Counted from the stretch's first letter, positions 38,042 to 46,843 are shown. The stretch: DNA of 64,000 nucleotides from Pedobacter xixiisoli (GCF_900215335.1 NZ_OCMT01000001.1:372001-436000), one strand, 5' to 3'. The notes: generated by a model from the letters alone, not told the origin. Numbers and translations: made by a program.

Positions 38042-40189
38042 ATGAGAAAATTTTACTTGAAAGCATTAGGCATCTTAGGCCTAAATTTATTTGCACTTAG
38101 TGTAAGTGCACAAACAACTTATTATGTTAAAACCGATGGAACAGGTACTGCTGCTACTGCGACGGGGTGGTCTACAGCCTCTAAAGATTTGCAAGATGTA
38201 ATTAACATAGCACAAGCTGGCGACAAAATTTTTGTGGCAATGGGCACTTACCTGCCAAATAGACCCGCTAATAATTTAACTACAATAGATGCGGCAAATA
38301 GAGACAATGCCTTTGTGCTTAAAAATGGGGTGAGTATTTATGGTGGTTTTGTGGGTAATGAAGCCAACGAAACACAACGTACGGCAGGAAATAAAACTAC
38401 ATTAAGCGGTGATTTAAATGGAGATGATGTAGCCGAAACTACTGTAAATACCAACACTTACATGACAGAATTTAAATCTGATAATACCTATCATGTGGTT
38501 ATCGCCTTGGGTTTAAGTGATGTAGTCTTTGATGGGTTTACGGTAACTAGGGGTGATGCTTCGGATGGTTCGGGTACAACAATAACAGTAGATACAAAAG
38601 CTGTTGATAGAAGATATGGTGGAGCATTTTACATTTTAGACTGTGGTGCTGGTTTCAAAATCTCTTCAGTTACCGCAACTATTAATAGGGCAGTTGGCGA
38701 CGGATCTACAGGGGCCGCCACTGGAGCGGGACTGTACGTTTTCAACAGCAGCCCTACGATTGAAAACTGCGAAATTTCAAAATCTTTCAATACTAATAGC
38801 ACACCAAAATCTACAGCTTCTAATTATGGTTCTGCTATATCATTACTTTCGAAAAGTAATCCTCAGATCATAAAGACGATCATTTCTGAAAATTTTGCAG
38901 CCTACGGAGCGGGTGTATCCATAAATGGAAGTAGCCCCGAATTCACAAATTGTACGTTTTTAAATAATCGTGTTATAAGTGGCCGAGGTGGGGCCATAGA
39001 CATCCGTGGTGGTTTTCCAATATTTACAAATTGTTTATTCTCAGGAAATAGAGCTACTGGAACTGGCGGAGGAGGCGGAGTTTACAATTATTCGGGAAGA
39101 CCAACTTTTGTGAATTGTATTTTTTATAAAAATACAACAGCAACAGGAAATGGAGCCGCCTTTGGTTCAAACAGTAATAATAACCATGGTGCTGTTTTTA
39201 TTAATAATACATTTTACGATAATCAAAATGATTTCGGTACCGCTACAGGCACCTATAGCTCAGGTATATTTGTCTCCGCAGTAGGTAGCAATGCCGATTA
39301 TCAAGAGAAAGGAACTTTCTTGTATAACAATATATTTTTCAGTAATAAAGCTCCATATAATACTAATAAAAGTACAATTGATATTTATGTAGCCGATGCG
39401 GCGCTAATTGGAGCATTTAATAATAACATTATCCAACAAACTACTTATCCAGTAGGCACGGGCAATCAAGCTAATGCAAACCCTCTATTTATAAGTGTAG
39501 TGCCGACTCACTTGGCTTTTCTAGCACCTGGAAATAATAGTCCAGCTAAAGATGCAGGTAGTGACAGTGACAACACTAGTTTAATTGATTTTAATGGTAG
39601 AGCTCGTAAAAATGGCGCTATTGATATTGGTGCTGTCGAATTTCATACTGTGTTGCCAGTTTCGTTTATCGGTTTTACGGCGAAGACAATTACAAACGGT
39701 GTGCAGTTAAATTGGAAAGTTGGCTCAGAAACTAATAACAAACAGTATATCATTAGTCGCAGTGTTGATGGTGAAAATTATAGCTTAGTGACCAAAATAG
39801 CAGGTAAGATAAATAGTGCAGAACCGTTGAGTTATAGTTACACAGATCAGACTGTTAACGGAGGTAATTATTATTACAAGTTAGAGCAGGAAGATTTAAA
39901 TGGTGAGATAAATTATCTAGCCACCCAAGTAGTGAAAATTGACTTAGCGGGTGGCAGTATAAATGTTTATCCAAACCCAACTGCTGGCAAAATAACTGTG
40001 GCTCTAACTACAGGTGGCTACAGCAAATACAGTGTAATAAATTTACAAGGTACAGCTGTACTTCAGGGTAGCATTCATAAAGCTGACCAGCAAGTTAGCC
40101 TGAATTTAACTGGTCTTGCAAAAGGTACCTATATCATCAAATTAACGGGTATTGCTGGAAATGAATTTTCGAGAGTGATCAAATTCTAA
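38042..40189 (+). CDS. Secreted right-handed beta-helix protein with T9SS type A sorting domain
   Basis: A 715-residue protein: signal peptide ending LSVSAQ (about 23), a parallel beta-helix (about 25-530), a small beta-sandwich (about 540-630) and a T9SS type A C-terminal domain (INVYPNPTAGKITVAL ... KGTYIIKL, about 640-715). The helix begins TYYVKTDGTGTA and contains ISIYGGFVGNE-like and GGAIDIRGG rungs, as in DUF1565 and choice-of-anchor Q proteins. T9SS moves it to the cell surface or outside. Polysaccharide lyases and some binding proteins share this fold; no catalytic residues can be named. It carries the HTCS-type promoter of the PUL, so a role in first attack on, or binding to, the polymer is plausible. 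It is monocistronic. Confidence 0.85.
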   Translation: MRKFYLKALGILGLNLFALSVSAQTTYYVKTDGTGTAATATGWSTASKDLQDVINIAQAGDKIFVAMGTYLPNRPANNLTTIDAANRDNAFVLKNGVSIYGGFVGNEANETQRTAGNKTTLSGDLNGDDVAETTVNTNTYMTEFKSDNTYHVVIALGLSDVVFDGFTVTRGDASDGSGTTITVDTKAVDRRYGGAFYILDCGAGFKISSVTATINRAVGDGSTGAATGAGLYVFNSSPTIENCEISKSFNTNSTPKSTASNYGSAISLLSKSNPQIIKTIISENFAAYGAGVSINGSSPEFTNCTFLNNRVISGRGGAIDIRGGFPIFTNCLFSGNRATGTGGGGGVYNYSGRPTFVNCIFYKNTTATGNGAAFGSNSNNNHGAVFINNTFYDNQNDFGTATGTYSSGIFVSAVGSNADYQEKGTFLYNNIFFSNKAPYNTNKSTIDIYVADAALIGAFNNNIIQQTTYPVGTGNQANANPLFISVVPTHLAFLAPGNNSPAKDAGSDSDNTSLIDFNGRARKNGAIDIGAVEFHTVLPVSFIGFTAKTITNGVQLNWKVGSETNNKQYIISRSVDGENYSLVTKIAGKINSAEPLSYSYTDQTVNGGNYYYKLEQEDLNGEINYLATQVVKIDLAGGSINVYPNPTAGKITVALTTGGYSKYSVINLQGTAVLQGSIHKADQQVSLNLTGLAKGTYIIKLTGIAGNEFSRVIKF

Positions 40190-40252
40190 AGTTAAGTCTA
40201 TGGGTTAGCCAACTAAGAAATAATTAGGGAATAGACTATTCGGAACAATTTT

Positions 40253-40288
40253 CAAAAGCCTTGCAGAAATGTAGGGCTTTTGCTTTAT
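40253..40288 (+). terminator. Probable terminator of the beta-helix gene
   Basis: CAAAAGCC (40253-40260) pairs with GGCTTTTG (40275-40282), with extra pairing TGCA/TGTA inside, then a weak CTTTAT tail. It lies 64 bp after the stop codon. Confidence 0.5.
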
Positions 40289-40461
40289 GAATTAAATAGT
40301 CTTCAGCGGATAGTCATTAATGCAATAAAATAGCATGTCCTCGTTTTTATTAAACTGCCACTATTGAAGATATGCGATTTACTAAAGAAGATGGGTCTCG
40401 AACTTCAAAACCCAACAGAATTACAGTGTAAGGTATTTGAAAAACAAGGAATTAAAAGAGC
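40289..40461. other. Gap between the beta-helix gene and the tRNA, no gene seen
   Basis: Only frames shorter than 25 codons occur. A tRNA-like fragment, GGGTCTCGAAC, at about 40392-40402 resembles the T-arm region of the neighbouring tRNA read on the same strand, but no fold could be built. Confidence 0.3.
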
Positions 40462-40494
40462 ATAAAAAAAGCAGCTCTTTTCAGAACTGCTTTT
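40462..40494 (-). terminator. Intrinsic terminator of tRNA-His
   Basis: On the minus strand AAAAGCAGTTCT pairs with AGAGCTGCTTTT over 12 positions (one G-U) around GAAA (40467-40494), followed by a T-run. It begins 9 bases past the tRNA 3' end. Confidence 0.8.
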
Positions 40495-40502
40495 AAACTC
40501 GG

Positions 40503-40577
40503 GGTGGCTGATGGGGCTCGAACCCACGACCCTCGGCACCACAAACCAATACTCTAACCAACTGAGCTACAGCCACC
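40503..40577 (-). tRNA. tRNA-His (anticodon GTG)
   Basis: Read on the minus strand, acceptor arms GTGGCTG and CAGCCAC pair, with an extra 5' G opposite the discriminator C, the hallmark of tRNA-His. The D-arm is GCTCAGTTGGTTAGAGT, the anticodon loop is TTGTGGT (anticodon GTG), and the T-arm is GTGGGTTCGAGCCCCAT. The 3' CCA is not encoded. It is the only RNA gene seen in the window and is transcribed away from the ankyrin gene. Confidence 0.96.
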
Positions 40578-40846
40578 GTGTTTTTTAGTGTCACAAAAGT
40601 ACAACTTTATCTATTCAAATCAAATATTTTTTGATTTAGCAAGGAAAAAAAATGCAATTCGTTATTTCTCAAATAATTAAATTTCTTTGATTAGAAAATA
40701 GTTATCTGAAGAGACTTAAATGGCAATTGATTTATAGATATCCAATCACTAAAAATGATAAAAATACCTATGCCTGCTAATGTGAGTCTATTAAATAGAT
40801 AAAAAAAAGACGCAAAGCGAAAAAAAGCTATCACTAAATTATGTAG
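40578..40846. other. AT-rich gap between tRNA-His and the redox operon
   Basis: It must contain the tRNA promoter (minus strand) and the upstream part of the ankyrin-gene promoter. No gene or strong hairpin is seen. Confidence 0.4.
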
Positions 40847-40870
40847 ATTTAGTCTAAATAAGTAGTTTTG
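40847..40870 (+). promoter_or_regulatory. Promoter with overlapping ATTTAGTCTAAAT palindrome
   Basis: The inverted repeat ATTTAG-T-CTAAAT (40847-40859) lies four bases before TAGTTTTG (40863-40870), a good -7 element. A protein bound there would cover the space between -33 and -7 and block polymerase. The AT-rich TTTAG/CTAAA dyad resembles metal-dependent repressor sites of the DtxR or Fur kind; the regulator is inferred only. The start codon of the ankyrin gene is 30 bp downstream. Confidence 0.55.
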
Positions 40871-40899
40871 CGACATATTCATAAACTTATCTAATAGAA

Positions 40900-42408
40900 A
40901 TGAAGAAAGTAGCACTTATCGCCTCATTTGTATTTGCAGTAGTCTCAGCAAATGCACAAAATAGAAATTCATTATTGCAATCAGATTTTTGGAAACAAAA
41001 ACCTAATGTAGAAACTGTAAAAGCCGAAGTTGCAAAAGGAAATAATCCTGCAGAATCGGACCAAAGACATTTCGATCCAACTTCTATGGCAATCAATGCT
41101 GATGCTCCATTGGAAACCATCAAGTTTTTATTAGATCAACAAGGAAATCCGGTAACAAAAGGAACGCACCATAGCCGTACTTATTTACATTGGGCTGCCG
41201 CTAAAGGTAATGTAGAATTGGTAAATGAACTATTGAAACGCGGTTCTGATGCTGAAAAAGGCGATAGTTATGGTGCGCCCGTGGTGGCTTACGCAGCTTC
41301 TACTGGTCAAGCTAACACAGCTTTATATGATACTTTCTTCAAATTAGGTTCAGACCCTAAAAAAAAATATACAAACGGAGCAAACTTATTGTTATTGAGT
41401 ATTGCTGCTGATAAAGATTTAAAATTGGCTGATTACTTGGTGTCTAAAGGTTTGTCTTTCAAAGACGTTGATGCGGAAGGCGCTACTGCTTTTGATTATG
41501 CTGCTAGAAGTGGTAATATAGAATTTTTGAAAGCTGTATTAGCTAAAGGTGCAAAACCAACAGGTTTAGCTTTATACTATGCCTCTCAGGGTGGTCGTAT
41601 GTCATCAGCTTCGCTAGAATTGTATAAATATTTGGTAGAAGATTTGAAATTAAATCCATCAGCTACTAATAAAGAAGGTAATAATGTTTTGCATAATATT
41701 GTTCGTAGACCAAATCAAGAAGAAATCATTAATTATTTCTTGACAAAAGGAGTGGATGTAAATAAAGCTAATGAAGAAGGTAATACCGTTTTTATGAACG
41801 CTGCTACTAGCAGAAATTTATCGGTTCTTGAATTGTTAGCCCCAAAAGTTAAAAATATCAACGTCGTAAATAAAAAAGGCGAATCGGCTTTAACGCAAGC
41901 TGTAAGTGCTAGTTCTCCAGAAGTTGTTGCTTATTTAATTGGTAAAGGAGCTAACGTGAAAGTAGAAGATGCTGCAGGTAATAACTTAGCTTATTACTTG
42001 GTACAGAGCTACAGACCGGCAGGCAGACCAGGCGGTCCAGGTGCACCACAAGCTCAAAAAGATGAGTTCGCTGAGAAATTAGCTTTGTTAACTGCAAAAG
42101 GATTGGATATCAATGCACCTCAAAAAGATGGTAGTACTTTATATCACGTTGCTATTGCTAGATTAGATTTAGGTTTGCTAAAAAAACTGAACGATTTGAA
42201 GGTAAACGTGAATGCTAAAAATAAAGAAGGTGTAACTGTATTGCACAGAGCTGCCTTGATTTCTAAAGATGATGAAATTTTGAAATATTTAGTAGCTATC
42301 GGTGCTGATAAAGCGATTAAAACTGATTTCGATGAAACAGCTTTTGATCTAGCTGCTGATAACAAGTTCTTGTCAGAAAAAAATATCTCTGTTAACTTTT
42401 TAAAATAA
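40900..42408 (+). CDS. Exported ankyrin-repeat protein
   Basis: A 502-residue protein with signal peptide (MKKVALIASFVFAVVSANAQ). The rest is about 13 to 14 ankyrin-like repeats, e.g. TYLHWAAAKGNVELVNELLKRG, TAFDYAARSGNIEFLKAVLAKG, and a late TVLHRAALISKDDEILKYLVAIG. A Pro/Gly-rich insert (AGRPGGPGAPQ) lies near residue 375. Ankyrin solenoids bind partner proteins; the partner is presumably periplasmic. It is the first gene of an operon with the DUF2271, reductase and ApbE genes, 4 bp from the next. A scaffold for the redox partners is my inference. Confidence 0.85.
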   Translation: MKKVALIASFVFAVVSANAQNRNSLLQSDFWKQKPNVETVKAEVAKGNNPAESDQRHFDPTSMAINADAPLETIKFLLDQQGNPVTKGTHHSRTYLHWAAAKGNVELVNELLKRGSDAEKGDSYGAPVVAYAASTGQANTALYDTFFKLGSDPKKKYTNGANLLLLSIAADKDLKLADYLVSKGLSFKDVDAEGATAFDYAARSGNIEFLKAVLAKGAKPTGLALYYASQGGRMSSASLELYKYLVEDLKLNPSATNKEGNNVLHNIVRRPNQEEIINYFLTKGVDVNKANEEGNTVFMNAATSRNLSVLELLAPKVKNINVVNKKGESALTQAVSASSPEVVAYLIGKGANVKVEDAAGNNLAYYLVQSYRPAGRPGGPGAPQAQKDEFAEKLALLTAKGLDINAPQKDGSTLYHVAIARLDLGLLKKLNDLKVNVNAKNKEGVTVLHRAALISKDDEILKYLVAIGADKAIKTDFDETAFDLAADNKFLSEKNISVNFLK

Positions 42409-42412
42409 TTGA

Positions 42413-42895
42413 ATGAAGGCTTTTTTAAAGATTTGTGCGTTAGGATTATTATTAACTGTTGCTGCTCAAACACAAGCTCAAACTTCTAAGTATAAGTGTA
42501 TGCTGCAAATGAATGCATATACGGGCGAAGAGGCTTATATCGTGGTTTCGTTAATCAACCCAAAGGGAGATTATGAGAAAACGTTGTACATGATGGGCGA
42601 TGACAAAAAGTGGTACAACGGATTTAAAGAATGGTTTAAGTTCTTCAATAAAACTAAAAAAATTGACGGTAAAACTGGTGCATCTATTGGAGGTGGCGAC
42701 AGAACTATGGTAAACCTAGATATCGACGACGCTGTAATTAACAAAGGTTACAAACTACGTTTCGAAAGTTCGGTAGAAGCACAAAAGTACCACGTGGCCG
42801 ATGTTGAAATTCCTCTGACTACAGAAGGACTTGCAGGTAAAGCCGATGGTAAAGGCTACATCAAATACGTTAGATTTAGTAAAGTACAATCGTAA
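42413..42895 (+). CDS. DUF2271 periplasmic protein, candidate flavinylated electron carrier
   Basis: A 160-residue protein with a signal peptide ending TQAQ (about 23) and one beta-rich domain. The motif DGKTGAS (Asp85-Ser91) matches the ApbE target pattern Dxx(S/T)GA(S/T), in which FMN is attached to the Ser/Thr before GA, here Thr88. DUF2271 proteins occur with PepSY membrane reductases and ApbE, and an ApbE gene is two genes away. I infer that it carries covalent FMN and relays electrons outside the membrane. It lies 4 bp after the ankyrin gene and 9 bp before the reductase gene. Confidence 0.8.
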   Translation: MKAFLKICALGLLLTVAAQTQAQTSKYKCMLQMNAYTGEEAYIVVSLINPKGDYEKTLYMMGDDKKWYNGFKEWFKFFNKTKKIDGKTGASIGGGDRTMVNLDIDDAVINKGYKLRFESSVEAQKYHVADVEIPLTTEGLAGKADGKGYIKYVRFSKVQS

Positions 42896-42904
42896 ATATA
42901 TAAA

Positions 42905-45100
42905 ATGACCCTATCCATTTGGCGTTATGCCCATTTGGCACTGGCATTAATTTCATCGCTTTTTCTAGTTATGGCATCGGTTACCGGTGCCATACTTGCT
43001 ATAGATGCGGTGCAAGAAAAAATGCCACCCTATCGTGTTGCTAATTTCGACCAAATTACTTTAGCTCAAACGGTTCCTGTTTTAAAGAAAAATTTCTCTG
43101 AAATCAGTGAGATTGACATAGATCATAATGGTTTTGTTCGCTTAAAGGGATTTGATGAGGAGAGCAATGAAATTGATGCTTACATTGATCCCACAACTGC
43201 AAAGGTTTTAGGTAAGCCGATAGAGAAAAGTGCTTTCGTTACTTGGAATATTGCACTTCATCGTTCTTTGTTTTTGAAGGAAACTGGCCGTGCAATAATC
43301 GGGATTATCTCATTTTTATTGTTCTTAATCGCTATTTCTGGTCTGGCTTTGGTTGTCCAACGTCAGCGTGGCATGAAGCGTTTTTTTAAGAAAGTGATCA
43401 GAGAATATTTTGCCCAATACTATCATATTATTACAGGTAGAATTATTTTAATTCCGGTGTTAATTATTGCTTTGACCGGAACTTATCTTTCTATGGCAAG
43501 ATTTCAGCTCTTTCCAGAACATAAAGCCGAACATAAAGAAATTGTAGCTTCAGAAGAAGAGCCGGTTCAAAAGAAATTGGCTGATTTCGCTCTGTTTAAA
43601 AATACTAAACTGGCGGATGTTAAAAAGATAGAATTTCCTTTTGCTGAAGACCCTGAAGAATATTATAACCTTAAGCTAAAAGACCGAGAATTGATTGTAA
43701 ATCAGTTTGATGGGCAGGTATTGAGTGAGGTCAAATATCCAAGCACTTTATTGTTAGAAAACCTCAGTTTAGATTTACATACTGGTCGTACTAACATTAT
43801 TTGGGCAATTATTTTGGGGATTGCCTGTTTAAATATTCTGTTCTTCATTTATTCTGGTTTTGCCATTACGCTGAAAAGAAGAGCGACCAAGATTAAGAAT
43901 AAACACAAAACTCAGGATGCTGAATATATTTTATTGGTAGGTACAGAAAATGGAAGTACGCTTCGTTTCGCCAATGCTATTCACGAGCAATTGAATGCGC
44001 AAGGAAAGGTTTCTTATCTTACGCAATTAAATCAGTATGAGACTTATCCAAACGCCAAGTATTTACTAGTTTTTGCTTCTACTTATGGCTTGGGCGACCC
44101 ACCTACAAACGGCAATAAATTTCTGCAGTTAATCGATAAGCATCCTCAAAAGAATAAAATTAATTTCTCTGTAATTGGTTTTGGCTCGCATGCTTACCCA
44201 GATTTCTGTGAGTTTGCCAAACAGGTAGACCAAAAGTTAGCTGCACAAACTTGGGCAGAACGATTAATAGCACTTCACACGGTGGATGATAAGTCTGCAA
44301 TAGAATTTGTGACTTGGGTAAAAGCTTGGAGCGAAAAGACAACCATAGAATTGGCTACTACACCAGCTTTATATGCTAAAAAACCGAAAGGTTTACAGAA
44401 AATGATGGTGTTGGATAGGACGGAAGTAAATGCAGATGAACAAACTTTTATGCTTACCATTCGTACGCCTGCTAGAACTAAATTTACGTCTGGAGATTTG
44501 CTGGCTATTTATCCTGCCGATGATAATCGTGAGCGTTTGTACTCTGTAGCTCGTTGCAATGGGAATGTACAATTAGTAGTTAAGCTTCATCAACAAGGTT
44601 TGGGTTCTGAGTATTTGAACAAGCTCAAAGTCGGTAATGTTTTCAGAGCTCGAATGGTGACTAATGCTTCGTTTCATCTGCCAAAAAATAAAGCTGTTGC
44701 GATGATTGGCAATGGTACTGGTATTGCACCGTTTTTAGGGATGATTTCACAAAGTGCTAAAAACTCAAACAATCGTTTGTACATTGGTTTCCGTCAAGAA
44801 ACTGACGTGATTAAAAAGCATAAGGCATTTTTGGAGCAGCAAGTCCAGAACCATAAATTGCAGCGTTATCAAATTGCTTTCTCGCGTGAGCAAAATCATT
44901 GTTATGTGATGGATTTAATCCGTAACGATGCTGCGGAATTGGCAAATTTATTAAAAGATGGTGGTGTAGTAATGATTTGTGGTTCGTTATTGATGCAGCA
45001 AGATGTAGAAAAAACACTGAATGAGATTTGTGTGGAAATAAATGGTAATCCACTTTCGTTTTATAAAGAAAAAGGGCAGTTGTTGACAGATTGTTATTAG
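42905..45100 (+). CDS. PepSY membrane domain fused to flavodoxin and NADPH-type flavin reductase
   Basis: A 731-residue inner-membrane protein. The N-terminal half (about 1-325) has PepSY-associated membrane helices (about 10-35, 135-160, 180-205, 300-325) with periplasmic loops. A flavodoxin domain begins at EYILLVGTENGSTLRFANAI (about 340-480). A ferredoxin-reductase-like part follows with RLYSVARC for FAD and AMIGNGTGIAPFLGMI for the nicotinamide cofactor, ending FYKEKGQLLTDCY. This is the sulfite reductase flavoprotein layout tied to a membrane anchor. It should pass electrons from cytoplasmic NAD(P)H through the membrane, probably to the DUF2271 protein and on to an external acceptor such as ferric iron; the acceptor is inferred. 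Confidence 0.9.
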   Translation: MTLSIWRYAHLALALISSLFLVMASVTGAILAIDAVQEKMPPYRVANFDQITLAQTVPVLKKNFSEISEIDIDHNGFVRLKGFDEESNEIDAYIDPTTAKVLGKPIEKSAFVTWNIALHRSLFLKETGRAIIGIISFLLFLIAISGLALVVQRQRGMKRFFKKVIREYFAQYYHIITGRIILIPVLIIALTGTYLSMARFQLFPEHKAEHKEIVASEEEPVQKKLADFALFKNTKLADVKKIEFPFAEDPEEYYNLKLKDRELIVNQFDGQVLSEVKYPSTLLLENLSLDLHTGRTNIIWAIILGIACLNILFFIYSGFAITLKRRATKIKNKHKTQDAEYILLVGTENGSTLRFANAIHEQLNAQGKVSYLTQLNQYETYPNAKYLLVFASTYGLGDPPTNGNKFLQLIDKHPQKNKINFSVIGFGSHAYPDFCEFAKQVDQKLAAQTWAERLIALHTVDDKSAIEFVTWVKAWSEKTTIELATTPALYAKKPKGLQKMMVLDRTEVNADEQTFMLTIRTPARTKFTSGDLLAIYPADDNRERLYSVARCNGNVQLVVKLHQQGLGSEYLNKLKVGNVFRARMVTNASFHLPKNKAVAMIGNGTGIAPFLGMISQSAKNSNNRLYIGFRQETDVIKKHKAFLEQQVQNHKLQRYQIAFSREQNHCYVMDLIRNDAAELANLLKDGGVVMICGSLLMQQDVEKTLNEICVEINGNPLSFYKEKGQLLTDCY

Positions 45101-45108
45101 TAAATTTG

Positions 45109-45275
45109 TTTCCCTCTCTGCCCTGTGGGCATCTCTCCCAAAGGGAGAGAATAGCAAAGTTTGTTAGGCATTTCGTTTCTCTCCCTTTTAGGGAGAACCG
45201 TAGTGAAACGAAGCTCATTGATGCTAAAATAAATATAATAAAATCAAAAGATGGCGTAGCCAGAGAGGGTTAATA
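45109..45275. repeat. Dispersed repeat between the reductase and ApbE genes
   Basis: CCCTCTCTGCCC..GGGCATCTCTCCC and AAGGGAGAGAA form nested inverted repeats, and GGCGTAGCCAGAGAGGG closes the block. A close copy is at 54316-54353. The element separates ApbE from the rest of the operon by 181 bp. Confidence 0.55.
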
Positions 45276-45281
45276 GAAAAC

Positions 45282-46358
45282 ATGATGAAACCAAACTCGT
45301 ATAACGTTTTAAGATTGCTTCTTAAACTCGCAATGACGTTCCAACGCTCGTCATTGCGAGGAACGAAGCAATCTCTCATGCTATTATCATTGTTTTTCTA
45401 CGCTTTGCAAGCCAATGCCCAAGTACAATGCCAACGTCCCGTTACGTTAATGGGCAGTCGTTTTGATATTACCATCGTAGCTGCAGATTCCGCGAAAGCC
45501 GAAAAACATATTGACGAAGTAATTGCCGAAATGAGCCGAATAGAAGAGTTGATTTCAGATTGGAAGGCAAGTTCACAAATTTCGGAGGTGAATCGTAATG
45601 CAGGAGTTAAACCCGTAAAAGTAGATAGAGAAGTCTTTGAACTCACCAAACGAGCAATTTATTTCTCTAAAATCACGGAGGGTGCATTCGATATCAGCTA
45701 TGCTGCCATGGATAAAATTTGGAAATTTGATGGCTCCATGAAGCAAATGCCAACACCCGAAGAAATTCAAAAATCGGTAGCAAAAGTTGGCTATCAAAAT
45801 ATCGAACTAGATAGTGTAAACTCTACTATTTTTCTAAAATTAGCTGGGATGAAAATAGGTTTCGGTTCAACAGGCAAAGGTTATGCTGCGGATAAAGGAA
45901 GGGAGTTGATGGAAAGCAAAGGCATCAAAGCGGGTATCGTAAATGCTTCTGGAGATATGACTACTTGGGGAGTAAAACCCAATGGAAAAGCTTGGAATGT
46001 CGGCATTACCAACCCTTTTGATGAAGAAAAGTACATCGCTATTATCCCTTTAAAGCGTGAAGCTGTTACTACATCTGGTAATTACGAAAAGTACGTTGAG
46101 TTTAATGGAAAGCGTTATGCACACATCATTAACCCAGTTACGGGGTATCCAGCTACAGGACTGATTAGTGTAACTGTGATTGGACCTAGCGCAGAAAAAG
46201 CCAATGGTTTCAGTACATCTATCATGGTTTTGGGCAAAGAGAAAGGACTAGAACTAATTCATCTACACCCCGATTACCGTTGTGTAATAGTAACCGATGA
46301 GGGGGAAGTAGTTAAGTCTACTAACTTTAAAGCAAAGATGAAAAAGAAGCTTAAGTAA
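45282..46358 (+). CDS. apbE: ApbE-type FAD:protein FMN transferase
   Basis: ApbE transfers FMN from FAD to a Ser/Thr of extracytoplasmic proteins. Family motifs are VTLMGSRFDI, DISYAAMDKIWKFDG, KIGFGSTGKGYAADKG in essence, VNASGDMTTWG and HIINPVTGYPATG, with metal ligands in the last two. The export signal is MLLSLFFYALQANAQ around codons 33-47. The ORF start at 45282 gives 32 residues before it, most encoded by a palindromic repeat (45312-45374). The real start may therefore be ATG 45378 or TTG 45354. The DUF2271 protein upstream with DGKTGAS is the likely substrate. Domain assignment is firm; start is uncertain. Confidence 0.92.
   Translation: MMKPNSYNVLRLLLKLAMTFQRSSLRGTKQSLMLLSLFFYALQANAQVQCQRPVTLMGSRFDITIVAADSAKAEKHIDEVIAEMSRIEELISDWKASSQISEVNRNAGVKPVKVDREVFELTKRAIYFSKITEGAFDISYAAMDKIWKFDGSMKQMPTPEEIQKSVAKVGYQNIELDSVNSTIFLKLAGMKIGFGSTGKGYAADKGRELMESKGIKAGIVNASGDMTTWGVKPNGKAWNVGITNPFDEEKYIAIIPLKREAVTTSGNYEKYVEFNGKRYAHIINPVTGYPATGLISVTVIGPSAEKANGFSTSIMVLGKEKGLELIHLHPDYRCVIVTDEGEVVKSTNFKAKMKKKLK
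45312..45374. repeat. Palindromic repeat inside the 5' end of apbE
   Basis: Inner arms CTCGCAATGACG (45327-45338) and CGTCATTGCGAG (45349-45360) and outer arms AGATTGCTT / GAAGCAATCT make a long hairpin. GTCATTGCGAGGAACGAAGC is a repeat type widespread in related genomes. It stays in frame with apbE. Confidence 0.65.
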
Positions 46359-46403
46359 AACTAAAACAACGAATGATATACGATTTTAGGTTATTCGGGC
46401 AAG

Positions 46404-46620
46404 TTAGTTTTGAAATTGGGTTTTGAAACTACTCGAGCCAAAGTAGTATTTCTTCGTTTCACTAAAAATCGGCCTTGGCCTGTTCGGGATGCAAAAGCTG
46501 AGCCAACTTTGTGGCTTTAATAGAACAGGGCGCAGCCGCAGCTTTTTTTGCATACTTTTTTCAGCTGAAGGAAAAAAGTTTGTCCGCGAAGCGACAGAAA
46601 GAAGATAGAAGTAGGAGTTT
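46404..46620. repeat. Repeat-rich gap after apbE
   Basis: Short palindromic pieces such as CCTGTTCGGGATGCAAAAGC, GAACAGGGCGCAGCCGCAGC and CTTTTTTCAGCTGAAGGAAAAAAG fill the gap. A 75-codon minus-strand frame here looks like translated repeat and is not called as a gene. Confidence 0.4.
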
Positions 46621-46636
46621 AATGTTGGCAATAAAA

Positions 46637-46843
46637 TTAAAGCTTGTACTCATCAATTAACTCGCCAATCTGTTTAGCATAATCAACATCTAATTCTTCG
46701 GAAGTCCAATTGGTTTGCCCATCAGAAGAAACTGGATGAATTGCACCTAAAAGCTCACTGCCTTCAAATACATCGTAAGCGCCATCCAGACGTGGTTGTA
46801 TAGTAAGTGTTTGACCGACTAAGTTAATTTCAAATGGTTCCAT
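46637..46843 (-). CDS. Small conserved hypothetical protein
   Basis: A 68-residue acidic, soluble protein (MEPFEINLVGQTLTIQPRLDG ... YAKQIGELIDEYKL, shown in part). Codon use and the amphipathic, well-balanced composition look like a true gene, and small proteins of this type are frequent in Sphingobacteriaceae. No domain is recognised and no function is proposed. It lies downstream of the LysE-type gene on the same strand with a 48-bp gap, so they may be co-transcribed. Confidence 0.65.
   Translation of the reverse strand: MEPFEINLVGQTLTIQPRLDGAYDVFEGSELLGAIHPVSSDGQTNWTSEELDVDYAKQIGELIDEYKL

Noticed and set aside
40385..40425. Possible second tRNA or tRNA remnant beside tRNA-His
   Set aside because: A T-arm-like GGGTCTCGAAC fragment exists, but no acceptor or anticodon stem could be paired.
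46404..46631. 75-codon minus-strand frame after apbE
   Set aside because: It runs through repeat fragments (GCAGCCGCAGC, CAGCTGAAGG palindromes) and has no protein-like composition or plausible start context.
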